DNA of 64,000 nt from Paratrimastix pyriformis (GCA_027972325.1 JAPMOS010000011.1:560501-624500), one strand, 5' to 3'. Shown: positions 10,930 to 23,067, counted from the first letter of the stretch. Notes: generated from the sequence alone by a model not told the origin. Program-made: numbers and translations.

Positions 10930-12697
10930 ATGCAAGTTAAAATTGTGTACCACAGCACTGATGGGCCGATTGATATTCGGCGGTGGCGGTTTGAAGAAAG
11001 GCCATCGTTTGATGCCCTCGTCGATCGGATTTCGGACTCGTTCCACGTCGAGAAAATGGAAATTGGATTCAAGTACTATGTTGATGATGGCCCCGAGGAT
11101 GAACGTCTTGTCACCATCGCAGAACCAACTGATTGGGTGATGGCACAAGAACAGCCCTCTCTTTGCATCCATGTTTATCCTCTTGCCGCGCAACAGCGGG
11201 ACATTCTTGCTTCCGTTGAAAAATTCTCGCTCCACATGGACCAATTCTCTCAGAATCTCCGTGAATGGGTTCGCGCTTCTTTTTTTCAGCGAGTTGAACC
11301 GAATTTACTCCCTTTCAGACCAAAGATTTCAAGATACAGATGAGTGTCCGCCCCAAGCTCCCTCGTCGCTCCGAGCCCGACGAAGAGATCCTTCCGACTG
11401 CAACTGAGGGTCCTGCTGAAACAGAGACACTCCCTGCCCCCCCTGTCCCTGTCCCTACCGCGACCAAGGAGGGTCTGTCCTCGGCGTCTTTCTTTCTGCA
11501 CACGGCTCCCCTCCAGAAATCACCCCCCCGCCAAGCGACGAGCTCCAGAAGCTGGAGGAATCTCTGCAGGATGCTCATGCCCAAGTGACGCCAGCCCCGG
11601 AGCCCCAACCTGCCCCACAAGCGGCCCATGAACAAGAACCCCACACTCCTCTTCCTGTGGCTGAGCCCCAGCCCCAGTCCCAGCCCCAGCCTCAAGAGCC
11701 CAAGCCCCAGGAGCCCCACCACGAAGTTCCTCCTCCTGCAGCTGAGCCCCAGCCCCAGCCCGTCCCTGCGCCTGCTCCGCTGAAATTTGACGAGAAGGCC
11801 ATCCGCGAACGGCTCCGCGAGGTTCAGATTCAGCGCGAGATGGCCTCGAAGTTGTTCCCCATCCCCGGCGCTGCCTCCTCGGAGACCCCTTCCCCTGCTA
11901 CATCAACCACCTCTGCTCAGGCCCCCACCCCCGTCCCGGCGCCCGCTCCGGCCCCTGCTCCCGCTCCGGCCCCTGCCCCTGCCCCTGCTCCGGCCCCTGC
12001 CCCTGCCCCTGCTCCGGCCCCTGCTCCCGCTCCGGCCCCTGCTCCCGCTCCGGCCCCTGCTCCCGCTCCGGCCCCTGCTCCCGCTCCGGCCCCTGCTCCC
12101 GCTCCGGCCCCTGCTCCCGCTCCGGCCCCTGCTCCCGCTCCTGCTCCTGCTCCCGCCCCCACCACGGCTCCGGCTCAGGTCCCGGCTCCGGTGACCTCAG
12201 GTTCGACCCCGTACGCGCCGGCCCCCGCTGCGACTGGAAATCCCATGGGCCCCGTGATGGGCGGCTCGATGGGCGGCTCGATGGGCGGCTCGATGGGCAT
12301 GATGCCCGGGGCCATGATGATGCCCGGCGGGATGATGATGCCCGGCATGCAGCCCCCGATGATGCAGCAGTACCAGTACCAGCAGCAGCAGCAGCAGCAA
12401 ATGAAGGTCCGGCTCCCATCCCATCGGGGCGGCATTTCTCGGCTCAGTGGCACAGCTTCCTTCGGTTGGCATTACTGACACCCCTCCCTCCCTCTCCTCC
12501 CGCTGTGCCCCTGCTGGCCGCAGTTGCTGCCCTACATCCAGACCCTGATGCGTGCCGGGTGCACCTACCAGCAGGCCGACGCGGCCATGCGGCAGGGCGT
12601 CGACATGGGCCTCGAGGACCTGCCCAAGTGGACGCAGGCCCTCATCCGCACCCGGCTCGACGTCCAGCAGGCCTGCAACGTATACTACTCCTCGTAA
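10930..12697 (+). CDS. PB1-domain protein with Ala-Pro repeat linker
   Basis: Four exons (10930-11268, 11319-11472, 11517-12406, 12524-12697) close to 518 residues. Residues 1-85 form a PB1 domain, a scaffold fold that pairs with other PB1 domains: a basic first strand MQVKIVYHSTDG with Lys4, and an acidic OPCA-type turn, KYYVDDGPEDERLVTI. Both faces are present, so it could pair in both senses. A short Glu/Leu-rich segment follows, then a long Pro/Gln/Ala linker with about 30 Ala-Pro pairs (11934-12160), Met/Gly repeats, a Gln run and a compact helical C-terminus (LPYIQTLMRAGCTYQQADA). The partner is unknown. The start was chosen at 10930 because upstream in-frame codons lack PB1 character. 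The first two introns are 50 and 44 bp. Confidence 0.87.
11934..12160 (+). repeat. Coding Ala-Pro repeat
   Basis: Imperfect 12- and 18-bp units of GCTCCGGCCCCT type encode alternating Ala-Pro in the PB1 protein. Synonymous changes between units show it is older than the intronic arrays. Confidence 0.95.
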
Positions 12698-12906
12698 ACT
12701 CGACCGCCCCTCCTGGTTTGCCGGTCGCACCGCGCCGCGCCCCCAGGCCGTTTTTGTTTTTCCGGGGCACCGTTTTGAGGGGGTCCTCCGAACCTCATCC
12801 CCTGCTCTTTCCTCGTTTGCGGATGTTTGCGGAGCACAAGAATCGTTTTCTGTCGCATCGACCGTCCTCCCGCTCTGATCAGCCTGGAAATCGCTGCCGA
12901 TCGGGC
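12698..12906. other. Convergent 3' ends
   Basis: 209 bp between the stop codons of the PB1 gene (+) and the PNPOx-PH gene (-). It should hold both 3' UTRs. No AATAAA and no repeat seen. Confidence 0.5.
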
Positions 12907-15900
12907 TTACTGGCCGACCCAGCAGCGGACGGAAAGCAGCGCGTTGGCCCAGTCGATCATGGCCTCGCGCGAGTCGGCCTGGATGTAGAACTCCTTCTCG
13001 CCCGAGCTCGGGAAGGCCACGTGGAAGCAGTTGGGGACGTTCCTGCGGCCGGGAAGGGGTAGAGGGGGAGGGAGGTGTCAGTGCGCAGGCCCGAAGGAGG
13101 CCGGGGGGCGGACATGCGCTTCTCGCAGTTGCTGATGAGGGCGGCGTTGATGTTCATCCGGCCCAGCTCCTTCTGCTGCTCCTGCTCCTTCTGGGACTTG
13201 TAGTAGGTCAGCACGCCGTTGGCCCGAAGGCAGAAGTAGCGTTCCTTCCTGTAGGGCCGACCCGTCGTGAGGATCAAGGGCCGGCAAGACAGAGCAGAAC
13301 GAAAGAGGCGGAGGGGCGGAGGGGCGGAGGGGCGGAGGGGCGGAGGGGCGGAGGGGCGGAGGGCCATGCCGACCAGTTCTTGATGAAGTGGCCCTGCTTG
13401 CGGAGGGCCCCGTCGCGGACGGTGATCTGGGCGGGGTCGGTGGGGCTGCTGGGCGGCACCAGCACCTGGCCGCCCGTGTGGTGGATGGCCACGCTCTTCA
13501 GGCGGCACAGGATGACGATCAGCTTCGGATCGTCGGATCCCCTGGGTAGTGGGAATGGCGGGGTGAGCAACCCGGCTGGGGGGGAAGGGGATGGGCCACA
13601 GACGTGTAGCCGAATTGCTTCATCTTGTCGTTCCAGATCTCCGTCCGGATGGCGGTGTCCTCGGCTAGGGTGCACTGCACCTCGGCCACGAGCTGCTTCT
13701 GGCCGCTGTGCCACCCGATCACGGCGTTGGGGTTCTGCACGGCACGGCCAGAGAGATGCCAGGCGACCAGGACGCGCCACAGTCATTGGTGAGCCCCAAA
13801 CAACGGGCCAGCGGGGGGAGGTGGGACCAGGGGCCAGGGACGGACGGCGCGGAGGTGGGTGCACTTGGAGGAGGTGCGCCGGGTGACGAAGAAGAATCCC
13901 ACGGTCTCCTTGTAGTTGAGCAGCATCAGCCGGGTGGAGGTGATCCCGCCCGGCTGCTGGGTGGTGAAGTCCACCACCAGGGTGCGCTCCATGCACTCCC
14001 GGATGCGCTTGAAGGCCTCCACCCGGCCCAGGGTGGCGGCGTACGAGAAGCTCAACAGACGGGCGATGGCGGGCGCCACCGGGCCGGCCTGCTACGCCCC
14101 CAGGAGCCCCACGGGGGTACACCACCAAAAAGAAACGATCAGCTCCGTCTGTCGGTGCCAACAAACGGAACGCCAGAAGGAGAGGCGCAGAGGGCAGGAG
14201 GGACCCGGACCGGGGCGGCCTTAGCCTGCTCGAGCGTCCGCAGGAGCGGGACATCGGCGGGTCCCGCGTAGAGCGGCTGGAAGGCGGCCCGGAAGAGGGG
14301 CAGCACAAAGTCGGGGATGCGCTGCTGGACGACCTCCCGGATGGCCAGCCGGAGGACGACCAGCTGCGGGTCAGTCGGGCCCGTGAGCCCGTACCCCCGC
14401 AGGGCCTCCTGCCAAACGGCCTGCCGAACCGCAGGATCCTGCGAGGACAGACGCGCGCCCAGGGAGCAGCCCGCCCAGAGAAGCATCAGCATCGGGGACC
14501 GTGCGAACCCACAACAGAAGCCGGTTGCGATTCCGAGGCGACGCGGACCCGGGAGATGACGACGCGGGCCAGGGCGATCAGGATCTCGCCCGAGTCGGGG
14601 AAGTGCCACAGGAAGGAGACTTGCGGGTTGGCCTGCAGATGGGCCATCTTGCGCGATGTCCCCACCGTGGTCAGGTAGTAGCCGAGGCCCTCCCGGTACC
14701 CGAGCAGCATCAGCCGAGAGCTGACGGCATTGGCCCCGGGCTGCGAGGTGTTCACCGTCACGATGGGCGTCCGCAAGAGGGCGTCCGCCAGCTGGGTTTT
14801 GGCGGCGTTCAGGTCAAGACCGCTGCCTGTGGGGGGGAAGAGCCGCGGGGCAGGCAGTCATCGCACGGGACGCACGAGGGCGCGCCAGACCTGCGTACTC
14901 TCCCCAGCTGCCATCCTTGGTGAGAACGGGGATGCTTCCCGAGGGCGCCGCGGCGGCGGCGGCGGCGGCGGCTGTCGCTGGAAGAGCTCCGAGCGTGGCG
15001 GCCGCGGATGGCTGGACGAAGGCCAGGATGCGTTTGGGGGCGCCCATCGCGTGGACGGCCACCTCGCGCAGAGTCAGGGCGATGATCACGGCATGGGGAT
15101 CCTCCACGCCCGCATAGCCGTATTGCTTGAAGGCATCCTGCCAGGTGGCCTTCCGGGCGGCGGCATCCTGGGTGCAGGCGGCCTTGGCCTGGACAACCAC
15201 CTGCGAGCCATCGGCAAACGCCCAGCTCAGCATCACCTCGGGGTTGGCGGCGATCTGGGCGCACTTGCGGCTGTTGTCGTGGGTGTAGAAATACCAACCG
15301 AAGGCGTCGGTCCGGTTGAGCATCATCATCCGGGCGGAAAGGGTCCCGTCGGCCAGCTGGGTGGTCAGCAACACCTGCTGCCGCTTGGCCTGCGCCTCGC
15401 GCACAAGCCGCTCCGCCTCGGCCGCAATCTGGGCAATGTCACCCAGGGTAACACCGGAAGACGTGAGCGGTGCCCAAACACTCTGGATGCATGAATGCAG
15501 CAGGGGCCCAGAGTTGTCGTGATCCCGAACCCTCGCGCCGATTCAATCCGGTGCGCTTTGGGGCGATCGACAATCCATGTCGGACCTTCATTGGGTCGGG
15601 GAGCTGGACGACGCGTTTGGGGGCGCCCATCGCGTGGATGGCCACCTCGCGCAGAGTCAGGGCGATGATCACGGCGTGGGGGTCCTCCATGCCCGCATAG
15701 CCGTATTGCTTGAACATGTCCTGCCAGGTGGCCTTCCGGGCGGCGGCATCCTGGGTGCAGGCGGCCTTGGCCTGGACAACCACCTGCGAGCCGTCGGGGA
15801 AGAACCAGCTCAGCATCACCTCGGGGTTGGCGGCGATCTGGGCGCACTTGCGGCTGTTGTCGTGGGTGTAGAAATACCAACCGAAGGCGTCGGTCCGGTT

Positions 15901-18900
15901 GAGCATCATCATCCGGGCGGACAGGGTCCCATCGGCCAGCTGGGTGGTCAGCAGAACCTGCTGCCGCTTGGCCTGCGCCTCGCGCACAAGCCGCTCCGCC
16001 TCGGCCGCATCCTGTGAGATGATGAAGAACGGAACCAAATGAAGTGAAAATCAGTCATGCCAGCCGGACGACGGGCACGCAACCGTCCGGTCGCACCGAC
16101 CTCAATCGGACCAGCGGCGGCCGGCTTGGGCTCGGTCGGAGGCTTGGGATGAACCTGTGCGGCATAAAGTAAGAACATGGCGGCGATGTGAATGAGCGAG
16201 CCGCAAGGGGCAGTCAGACCATTGGGACGACGCGTTTGGGGGCGCCCATCGCGTGGACGGCCACCTCGCGAATCTTGAGTGGGATGATCACGGCATGGGG
16301 ATCCTCCACGCCCGCATAGCCGTATTGCTTGAACATGTCCTGCCAGGTGGCCTTCCGGGCGGCGGCATCCTGGGTGCAGGCGGCCTTGGCCTGGACAACC
16401 ACCTGCGAGCCGTCGGGGAAGAACCAGCTCAGCATCACCTCGGGGTTGGCGGCGATCTGGGCGCACTTGCGGCTGTTATCGTGGGTGTAGAAATACCAAC
16501 CGAAGGCGTCGGTCCGGTTGAGCATCATCATCCGGGCGGACAGGGTCCCATCGGCCAGCTGGGTGGTCAGCAGAACCTGCTGCCGCTTGGCCTGCGCCTC
16601 GCGCACAAGCCGCTCCGCCTCGGGAAGCTCCTGGAGTGCGACGGTCAGGACAGCGAGGCGGACGAGGGGAGCGGACCTGTTTCTTGGGCTCGGCAGGAGT
16701 CGCTGCCGATGCCGGACTGGCAGCGCCAGTGGTCTGGCAAAGGAAATCAGACGGACGAACGCGAACGGCCGCACACACAGACCGGCTTTTCCGCAAGAGC
16801 GGGAGAGACATCGGCGACATAGGCCAGGATGCGTTTGGGGGCGCCCATCGCGTGGACGGCCACCTCGCGAATCTTGAGTGGGATGATCACGGCATGGGGG
16901 TCCTCCATGCCCGCATAGCCGTATTGCTTGAAGGCATCCTGCCAGGTGGCCTTCCGGGCGGCGGCATCCTGGGTGCAGGCGGCCTTGGCCTGGACAACCA
17001 CCTGCGAGCCATCGGCAAACGCCCAGCTCAGCATCACCTCGGGGTTGGCGGCGATCTGGGCGCACTTGCGGCTGTTATCGTGGGTGTAGAAATACCAACC
17101 GAAGGCGTCGGTCCGGTTGAGCATCATCATCCGGGCGGAAAGGGTCCCGTCGGCCAGCTGGGTGGTCAGCAACACCTGCTGCCGCTTGGCCTGCGCCTCG
17201 CGCACAAGCCGCTCCGCCTCGGGAAGCTCCTGCTGGAAGATGCGGAAGGAGAGCGTGCCTTTTCGCATTCAAGTGTGCTGCACCGGACCTTCTTTGAGGA
17301 TGCACCAGTCTGAGGGTCCGTCTCAGGGACGGGGGCAGCCTCAACGACCTGGGGAACAGCCGCGGCAGCGACGGGACACCGAATAATGCGAGGCATGCTG
17401 CCCATCGCGTGGATGGCCACCTCGCGCAGAGTCAGGGCGATGATCACGGCGTGGGGGTCCTCCACGCCCGCATAGCCGTATTGCTTGAAGGCATCCTGCC
17501 AGGTGGCCTTCCGGGCGGCGGCATCCTGGGTGCAGGCGGCCTTGGCCTGGACAACCACCTGCGAGCCGTCGGGGAAGAACCAGCTCAGCATCACCTCGGG
17601 GTTGGCGGCGATCTGGGCGCACTTGCGGCTGTTGTCGTGGGTGTAGAAATACCAACCGAAGGCGTCGGTCCGGTTGAGCATCATCATCCGGGCGGACAGG
17701 GTCCCATCGGCCAGCTGGGTGGTCAGCAGAACCTGCTGCCGCTTGGCCTGCGCCTCGCGCACAAGCCGCTCCGCCTCGGCCGCATCCTGGAAAAAAGAAG
17801 TCATCTGATTGTCGACGAGCGTGGATACAGACATCAACCGGGCCTTTCGGCACGGCAGCTGTCGCGGCCTCGGAGCTTGGGGCGGGAGCAGGCACAGAGG
17901 CGGCGGCGGCCTCGGGAGCAGGAGCGGCCACAGCAAGAGCCGAAGCGGGAGCGGCGACCTCGGGAGCGGGAGCGGGAGCGGGAGCGGGAGCGGGAGCGGG
18001 GGCGGGAGCGGGAGCGGGAGCGGGAGCGGGGGCGGGGGCGGGGGCGGGGGCGGGGGCGGGGGCGGGGGCGGGGGCGGGGGCGGGGGCGGGGGCGGGGGCG
18101 GGGCGGGGCGGGGCGGCAGCCTCGGGAGCAGGAGCGGGAGCGGCAACCTCAGCAGGAGCGACAGCCTCGGGAGCGGGAGCGACAGCATCGGGAGCAGGAG
18201 TGGCCACAGCAGGGGCTGAAGCGGGAGCGGCGACTTCGGGAGCGGGAGCGGCGACTTCGGGAGCGGGAGCGGGAGCGGCGACTTCGGGAGCGGGAGCGGC
18301 GACTTCGGGAGCGGGAGCGGCGACTTCGGGAGCGGGAGCGGCGACTTCGGGAGCGGGAGCGGCGACCTCAGCAGGAGCGGCAGTCTCGGGAGCGGGAGCG
18401 GTGGCCTCGGGAGCAGGCGCAGAGGCGGCGACTTCAACAGCGGCGACCTCGGGAGCAAGAGCGGCAACATCCGGAGCCGGGGCAGCGACCTCGGGAGCGG
18501 CAGCGGCAGTCTGGGGGGCGGGAGCGGTGACCTCGGGGGCTGGAGCAGAAACTTCGGGGGCGGGAGCAGCCGCCTCGGGAGCAGCCGCCTCGGGAGCAGC
18601 CGCCTCGGGAGCGGCCGCCTCGGGAGCGGCCGCCTCGGGAGCGGCCGTCTCGGGAGCGGCCTCTGGGACAGATTCCTGAACAGGGGTCGGCTCCGCAGTC
18701 GGGCCACCTTCGGGTGTTGTTGCAGGGGTGGCAGGTGTTGTTGCAGGGGTGGCAGATGAGGCGACTTCGGCAGGTGGCAGCGCGGCAGTCTTCAGGAGAA
18801 AATATAGACGCGCGGGAAAAAAATAATTGGCGAGTGTGTGAAAGAAAAACAGACCACTGGGGAAGAAATCGACTCGGGATTTCCTAACCGGAACACAAAG

Positions 18901-18990
18901 AATGATCAGCCGAATTGCTGCCCGAAATTCCGGACCAGCTTCCATTGCTGCAGTCAAATTCACCGCGGATTCATCGATTCTGTATTTCAT
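12907..18990 (-). CDS. Seven-domain PNPOx-like (general stress protein 26 type) protein with C-terminal PH domain
   Basis: Fifteen exons join in frame: 17839-18990, 17289-17786, 16783-17229, 16677-16733, 16220-16630, 16101-16154, 15586-16011, 14891-15428, 14549-14826, 14211-14438, 13846-14088, 13604-13734, 13374-13541, 13114-13248 and 12907-13042; up to about 1630 aa. After an Ala/Pro/Glu-rich N-terminus come five almost identical split-barrel domains (core ARMMMLNRTDAFGWYFYTHD, then SRKCAQIAANPEVMLSW). Two diverged copies follow (exons 9-10 and 11-13), then a PH domain whose last strand-helix reads KEFYIQADSREAMIDWANAL. Family members bind FMN or related cofactors; the PH domain suggests membrane or lipid binding. 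Substrate and cofactor use here are not shown. The true start is uncertain: 18990 is the first ATG, and an in-frame intron of about 100 bp may lie near 18805-18905. Confidence 0.85.
13309..13366. repeat. 8-bp CGGAGGGG array in an intron
   Basis: About seven tandem copies inside intron 13249-13373, which splits the PH domain between its KNW and KERYFCL strands. Confidence 0.9.
15028..17790 (-). repeat. Five near-identical tandem PNPOx exons
   Basis: Units of about 390 bp recur with their 3' edges (the GAPKR codons) near 15031, 15614, 16233, 16832 and 17389, a period of about 557-619 bp. Exonic cores differ at only a handful of sites while the linkers and introns between them are unrelated. 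Variable sites are shuffled between copies (AFAD or FFPD, DAF or DMF, VEDP or MEDP, ALTL or PLKI), so no single duplication tree fits. Confidence 0.95.
17945..18680 (-). repeat. Coding hexamer and 21-bp repeats
   Basis: Two coding arrays in exon 1 of the PNPOx-PH gene. The first is a GGGAGC/GGGGGC hexamer run encoding Ala-Pro (about 17955-18110). The second is a set of 18-21-bp units with GCGACTTCGGGAGCGGGA that encodes repeats of the type PAPEVAA (about 18228-18370), followed by related TAAPEAA units. Confidence 0.9.
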
Positions 18991-19056
18991 TTAACTGCCC
19001 ACAAATGCGAATTGTGTGTTTCCCGGAGAATTTCTGGCGCCTGTGGTCCCGAAAAA
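18991..19056. promoter_or_regulatory. Short divergent promoter
   Basis: 66 bp between the putative start codons of the PNPOx-PH gene and the LRR-XK gene, AT-rich compared with the bodies. Both start assignments are tentative, so the shared regulatory region may extend to either side. Confidence 0.4.
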
Positions 19057-22000
19057 ATGAAAACGTTCTCCAAAAATCGTATATTTCGGGTTCGATGCGG
19101 CGATGACCTCGCCCGATTTGATAGGCGATGCCGCACCCTCCGGACCGCCCAATTTTCGGAAGTTGTTGTCGAGAGGAGACTTCCAGCCACTATGCTACTT
19201 GATTTGTGTCGCGCTATTCAAGAGAATGTTTTCCATTCTGTGTCCATCGTCCGGTTGTCAAACTGTGATCTATCCTTCTCGGAAGTCACGGATTCCCTCT
19301 TCCCTCTCTTCCACTCATCCTCGTCAATTGTGTCTGTCACAAACCCTTATCTTCCATCCGACTTCCTGCTTCCTGGACCCGCCCGTAGTTCCCTCGATCT
19401 CCGGCACAACAAGTTGGGCGAGCCTGGCCTCTATGGGCTCTGCTGGTTGATGACCCAATACGACAATCCGAATCCATCATTGCCGTCCCGGTTACAGAAG
19501 TTGTTGCTGGGTGACAATGGAATCGGCCCAGGGGAAGTGGCTCTTCCCATGGGGGAACGGGTGGTCCCCCTGCAGATGCTCGCCCGCCTCGTGGCCGAGG
19601 ACCGGTTCCGCACGCTGGATCTCTCCTCCAATCCCCTCACCAACACGGGAGCCGCGTGGATCTTCCAAGCCGCCCAGCGGTCGCGCACCCTGCAGCAGCT
19701 CTCGCTGTACGAATCGGGCATCGACTCGCTCACCTTTGGGGCCGCCCTCCCCCACGCGCTGACCTGGCTCGATGTGGGGGCCAACCCCATGAGCACCCCC
19801 GCTTGGTCGGACTTCCTCGACGTGCTGCGGGCCCCTAACCGGCTCTCTTCGCTGGGCCTGCGGCGGATGGGCCTCCAGGGGACCCGCCTCGTGCAGCTGG
19901 TGGGCGTCCTCCCCGGCCTGGGCCCCACCCTGCGCACCCTGGACCTGTCCGAGAACGGCTTCTCCAAAGCGGAGGCCGCTGCCCTGGTGGAATGCCTCGA
20001 GGAGCTGCCCCACCTCGAGCTCTTCGTCGCCAGAGGTCGTTGCCCCCCGCCCTCGCCCCTTCCGGTGCTCTCAGCCCCTCTTCCAGCGCGCCGCCACCTC
20101 CGGCGCGCCGCCACAGCGTGATTGCTTGTTGCCGAGGGAGTGAAGTGGTGACTGACGAATTGTACTCAACTGGGGGACCGGGCTGGCAGGGCTGGAGGTG
20201 GGCGCGACGGACGTGGTTGTGAGGCTTGCCCGGCGGGTGCAGCGCCACATGAGCCTGAGCCACTCTCTCAGGCGGGTCGAGTGTCTCGTCTGTCCGTCCT
20301 GCCTTTGTGCCTCGCTCCCGCGGCTGACCGTTTCGGTGTTTTTACCCCGCGGCTCCCTCTGGGCCTCGCCTCCTTGGTGGCGGCCAGGCGAGGACGTCTC
20401 CTTCCTGTCGCCCATCAAGTATTGGTCCCTGGGCGGGGTCTGCTGGGCGGGTGCCCTCAGCATTATGGTCAGCGTGGGCCTGGGCCTCTTCGATATGGCA
20501 ACCGGTCCGTCGCCTGATCACGCCACGCTTTCTCTTGAACGCTCCCGCCCCAACCCCGACAACACAACCACAGATGCGCTCGTTGTCCAGCGGTACTGGG
20601 CGAGCGGCGACCGGTTCTGGGCCATCCTCTCGGCGGTCATTCTGGGGCTGGGGGTGCTCCTCTCGGCCCTGGCCTTCATCTGGATGGGCACCGCCCGCGC
20701 GTCGGCCCCCCGTCAGGGCTCGCCGGGCGCCTCCTCCTCCTCCTCCTCTCCTCAGGCCCGCTCCCGGGCGCCGGCACGGGTCAGCCCTATGGTGACCGCT
20801 GGGCGGTCCCCTGCGCCTGATGGGCCCGCCGCTGCCCGGGCTGCCGCATCGCCGGCTGATTCGTCCGTCTCCTCGGCGTCGACGAGCTGCTCCTCGATGG
20901 CCCCGCTGCTGACCACCCCGCTGCTGCTGGCCCCGCCCTCGCCCATCCAGCCGCCCCACCCGCCCCTCCTCCTGCCCTCGGCCACTCCGGGGCTGGCCTT
21001 CTCGCCGGGCGGGTCGCCCGTCTACGGGAAGCTTCCCCTGCCCCAGCAGGCGCGGGCGGGCGACTCCCCCTGCTCGAGCCCGTCCCTGTCGGGGCCCGCC
21101 TTCGGATCGCCCCCCTTGGCCGCCCTGGCGGGTCCCCCGCCCCAGCCCCAGCCCCAGACCCAGACCCCCTGTCTGCCCCCTCGGCTGCCCTATCCGATCG
21201 TCATCCCGGGGTCCCTGAAGGGCTCCCCCAGCGCCGCTCGCCTGCCCGGGTCCTCCCGTGCCCGGCGCTGCTGCAAGGGTCTGGGCCAGCTCCTGCGCCA
21301 CGGGCTGCACTTTGTTGGGCTGGGGATGGCCGTCGAGTCGCTGCTGATGCTGGCCACCTACCGGGGCGCCTGGGAGCGGATGGAGCTGGACCGGTCGCCC
21401 AACCCCACCGTCCGGATGGCCTTCCTGAAGGTGATGGTCGTCTGCGAGGCCCTCGGCGAGTCCCTGCCCCAGGCTCTTCTCCAAGGGTCTGCTCGCCGGC
21501 CCGTGCGGCCCCTTCCCCCTCACCACCCCGCTCCGCTTCCCCCAGCTACGTGCTGGTCCGGACGGGCCGCTACCACGACCCCCTGCTGGCCCTCTCGCTG
21601 GCCTTCTCGCTGGCCTCGCTGGCCTCCGCGTGCGCCAAGGTCGGCCGCCCCTCCTCGCGCCGTCATCCATCCCGCGGGCGCCATCCCCACCCGGCATCAT
21701 ACGACCCTGTCCCCCCACTTGTGGCGGCCCCCCGGGGGCGGCGCAGTATCTGGTGCGGGTGGTGCAGCGCCACCGGCGGGACGTGCTCCGGTCGCGGAGC
21801 CAGGCCACCCTGGGGGGCCTCTGCTGGACGACGGTGGTGCTCTTCTGCACGCTGGGCACCCTGCTGGCCCACATCGCCCTGCCGGCGGCCGTCCTGGGGT
21901 GGGTCGTGCCCACCGTGGGCACCGTGCTGCAGGGGCTCCTCTGGGTGCTGGTCTTCTCGCTGGCCACCGCGGGCCGGGGCCTCTCGGGCTGCCTCCTCAT

Positions 22001-23067
22001 CGGGCGCATCCTCGCCCTGGCCGGCCTCTCCTTCGTCCTCCGGGCCGACACGCTCTTTGCCAGCCCCCGGGGCAAGCTGCGCTTCGCGGCCTGGGTCTGC
22101 TGATGTGGGCCCCTGCTCGCACGCGCCGCCTTCGTTCTTCCCGCTCATTCACCCCCTCTTCTTCGACCCTGGCCGGGGGGGCTCGCAGCTGAAGGGCGTC
22201 CCTCGGGTCTTCCTCGCCCTGTGCGACCTGGTCATGAGCCTGGCCCGGGGGGCCCTGCTGTACTACGTGCTCGCCTGCATGCGGCTCGTGCCCGCGCCCA
22301 CCTGCGGGTCCCTGGTGGGCTGCCCGTGGCGCCTGCCCGACCTGCGGTACCCCTCCCAGTGGGCCTTCGTCTGCGTGGTGGGGGCCCTCTACGCGGGCGA
22401 CCTCCTGCTGGCCGGCGCCCAGTGGTTCTGCCGCCGGACGGCCCTCGCCCCCCTGCCGCCCTGCTGCTGCTGCCCGGCCCGGGACCCGGCCGAGGCGCGC
22501 CGGATGGCCCAGGCCCGAGCCCTGGAGGGGGCCCCCGAGGAGGTCCTCCCCTGGACGCCCGGCTACCTGGCCGCCACCAAGGGTTGCACGGGCACCTTCA
22601 GCCCGGCCCCCGCCCCGGGCGCGCCCCTTGCCTCTGCGTCCCCCTTGCCGCCGTGTTCGCCCCCGCAGACCCAGTCGACGCTGCAACCCCCCGGGGCGCC
22701 AGGTGGGGCTGCCGGGGTACCGGGTTCCACCAGCACCGGAACTCCTGCTGCTGCTGCCGAGGGCGCGGCGGGCAGCGAAGGCGACGACGAGGGGGAGGAG
22801 CAAGAAGACGGCGAGGAGGAGGAGGAGGAGGGTGCCGAGGCGGAGCAGGTCCCGGCGGCGGACGGGGACGAGGGGGTCCTGATGATGATCGCCGCCGAGG
22901 AGGAGCCGGCCCTGGGCTCGGCCCCGCCTCCGCCGCCCCCCGCTCTCGGCGATCCAGACGAAGGGCTGGGGACGCCGACCCCCGAGGGCCGCGTGCCCGC
23001 CGACGACCCTCTGGCTCGCTCCGTGGGACCCCCGCCCACCCTCGAGGCATCGGTCCGGAGCCCCTAA
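19057..23067 (+). CDS. Leucine-rich-repeat protein fused to an XK-like multipass membrane protein
   Basis: Seven exons (19057-20035, 20190-20291, 20388-20504, 20574-21486, 21546-21639, 21747-22094, 22189-23067) close to 1143 aa. Residues 1-360 are leucine-rich repeats of the ribonuclease-inhibitor type ([39 protein letters not shown]). From residue 361 there are about eight to ten membrane segments, starting [20 protein letters not shown] and [20 protein letters not shown] Ser/Pro/Ala loop of about 200 residues follows the second. [13 protein letters not shown] matches the ExxPQxxLQ signature of the XK/XKR family, whose animal members include lipid scramblases. The C-terminal 180 residues hold an acidic Glu/Asp run. 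Scramblase activity is inference. The start is the first in-frame ATG in the AT-rich zone; exons joining both halves close without a break. Confidence 0.85.

Noticed and set aside
13374-17790. Five separate small PNPOx genes
   Set aside because: Each copy lacks its own ATG context and promoter gap, and phase-compatible introns link all copies into one frame down to the PH domain.
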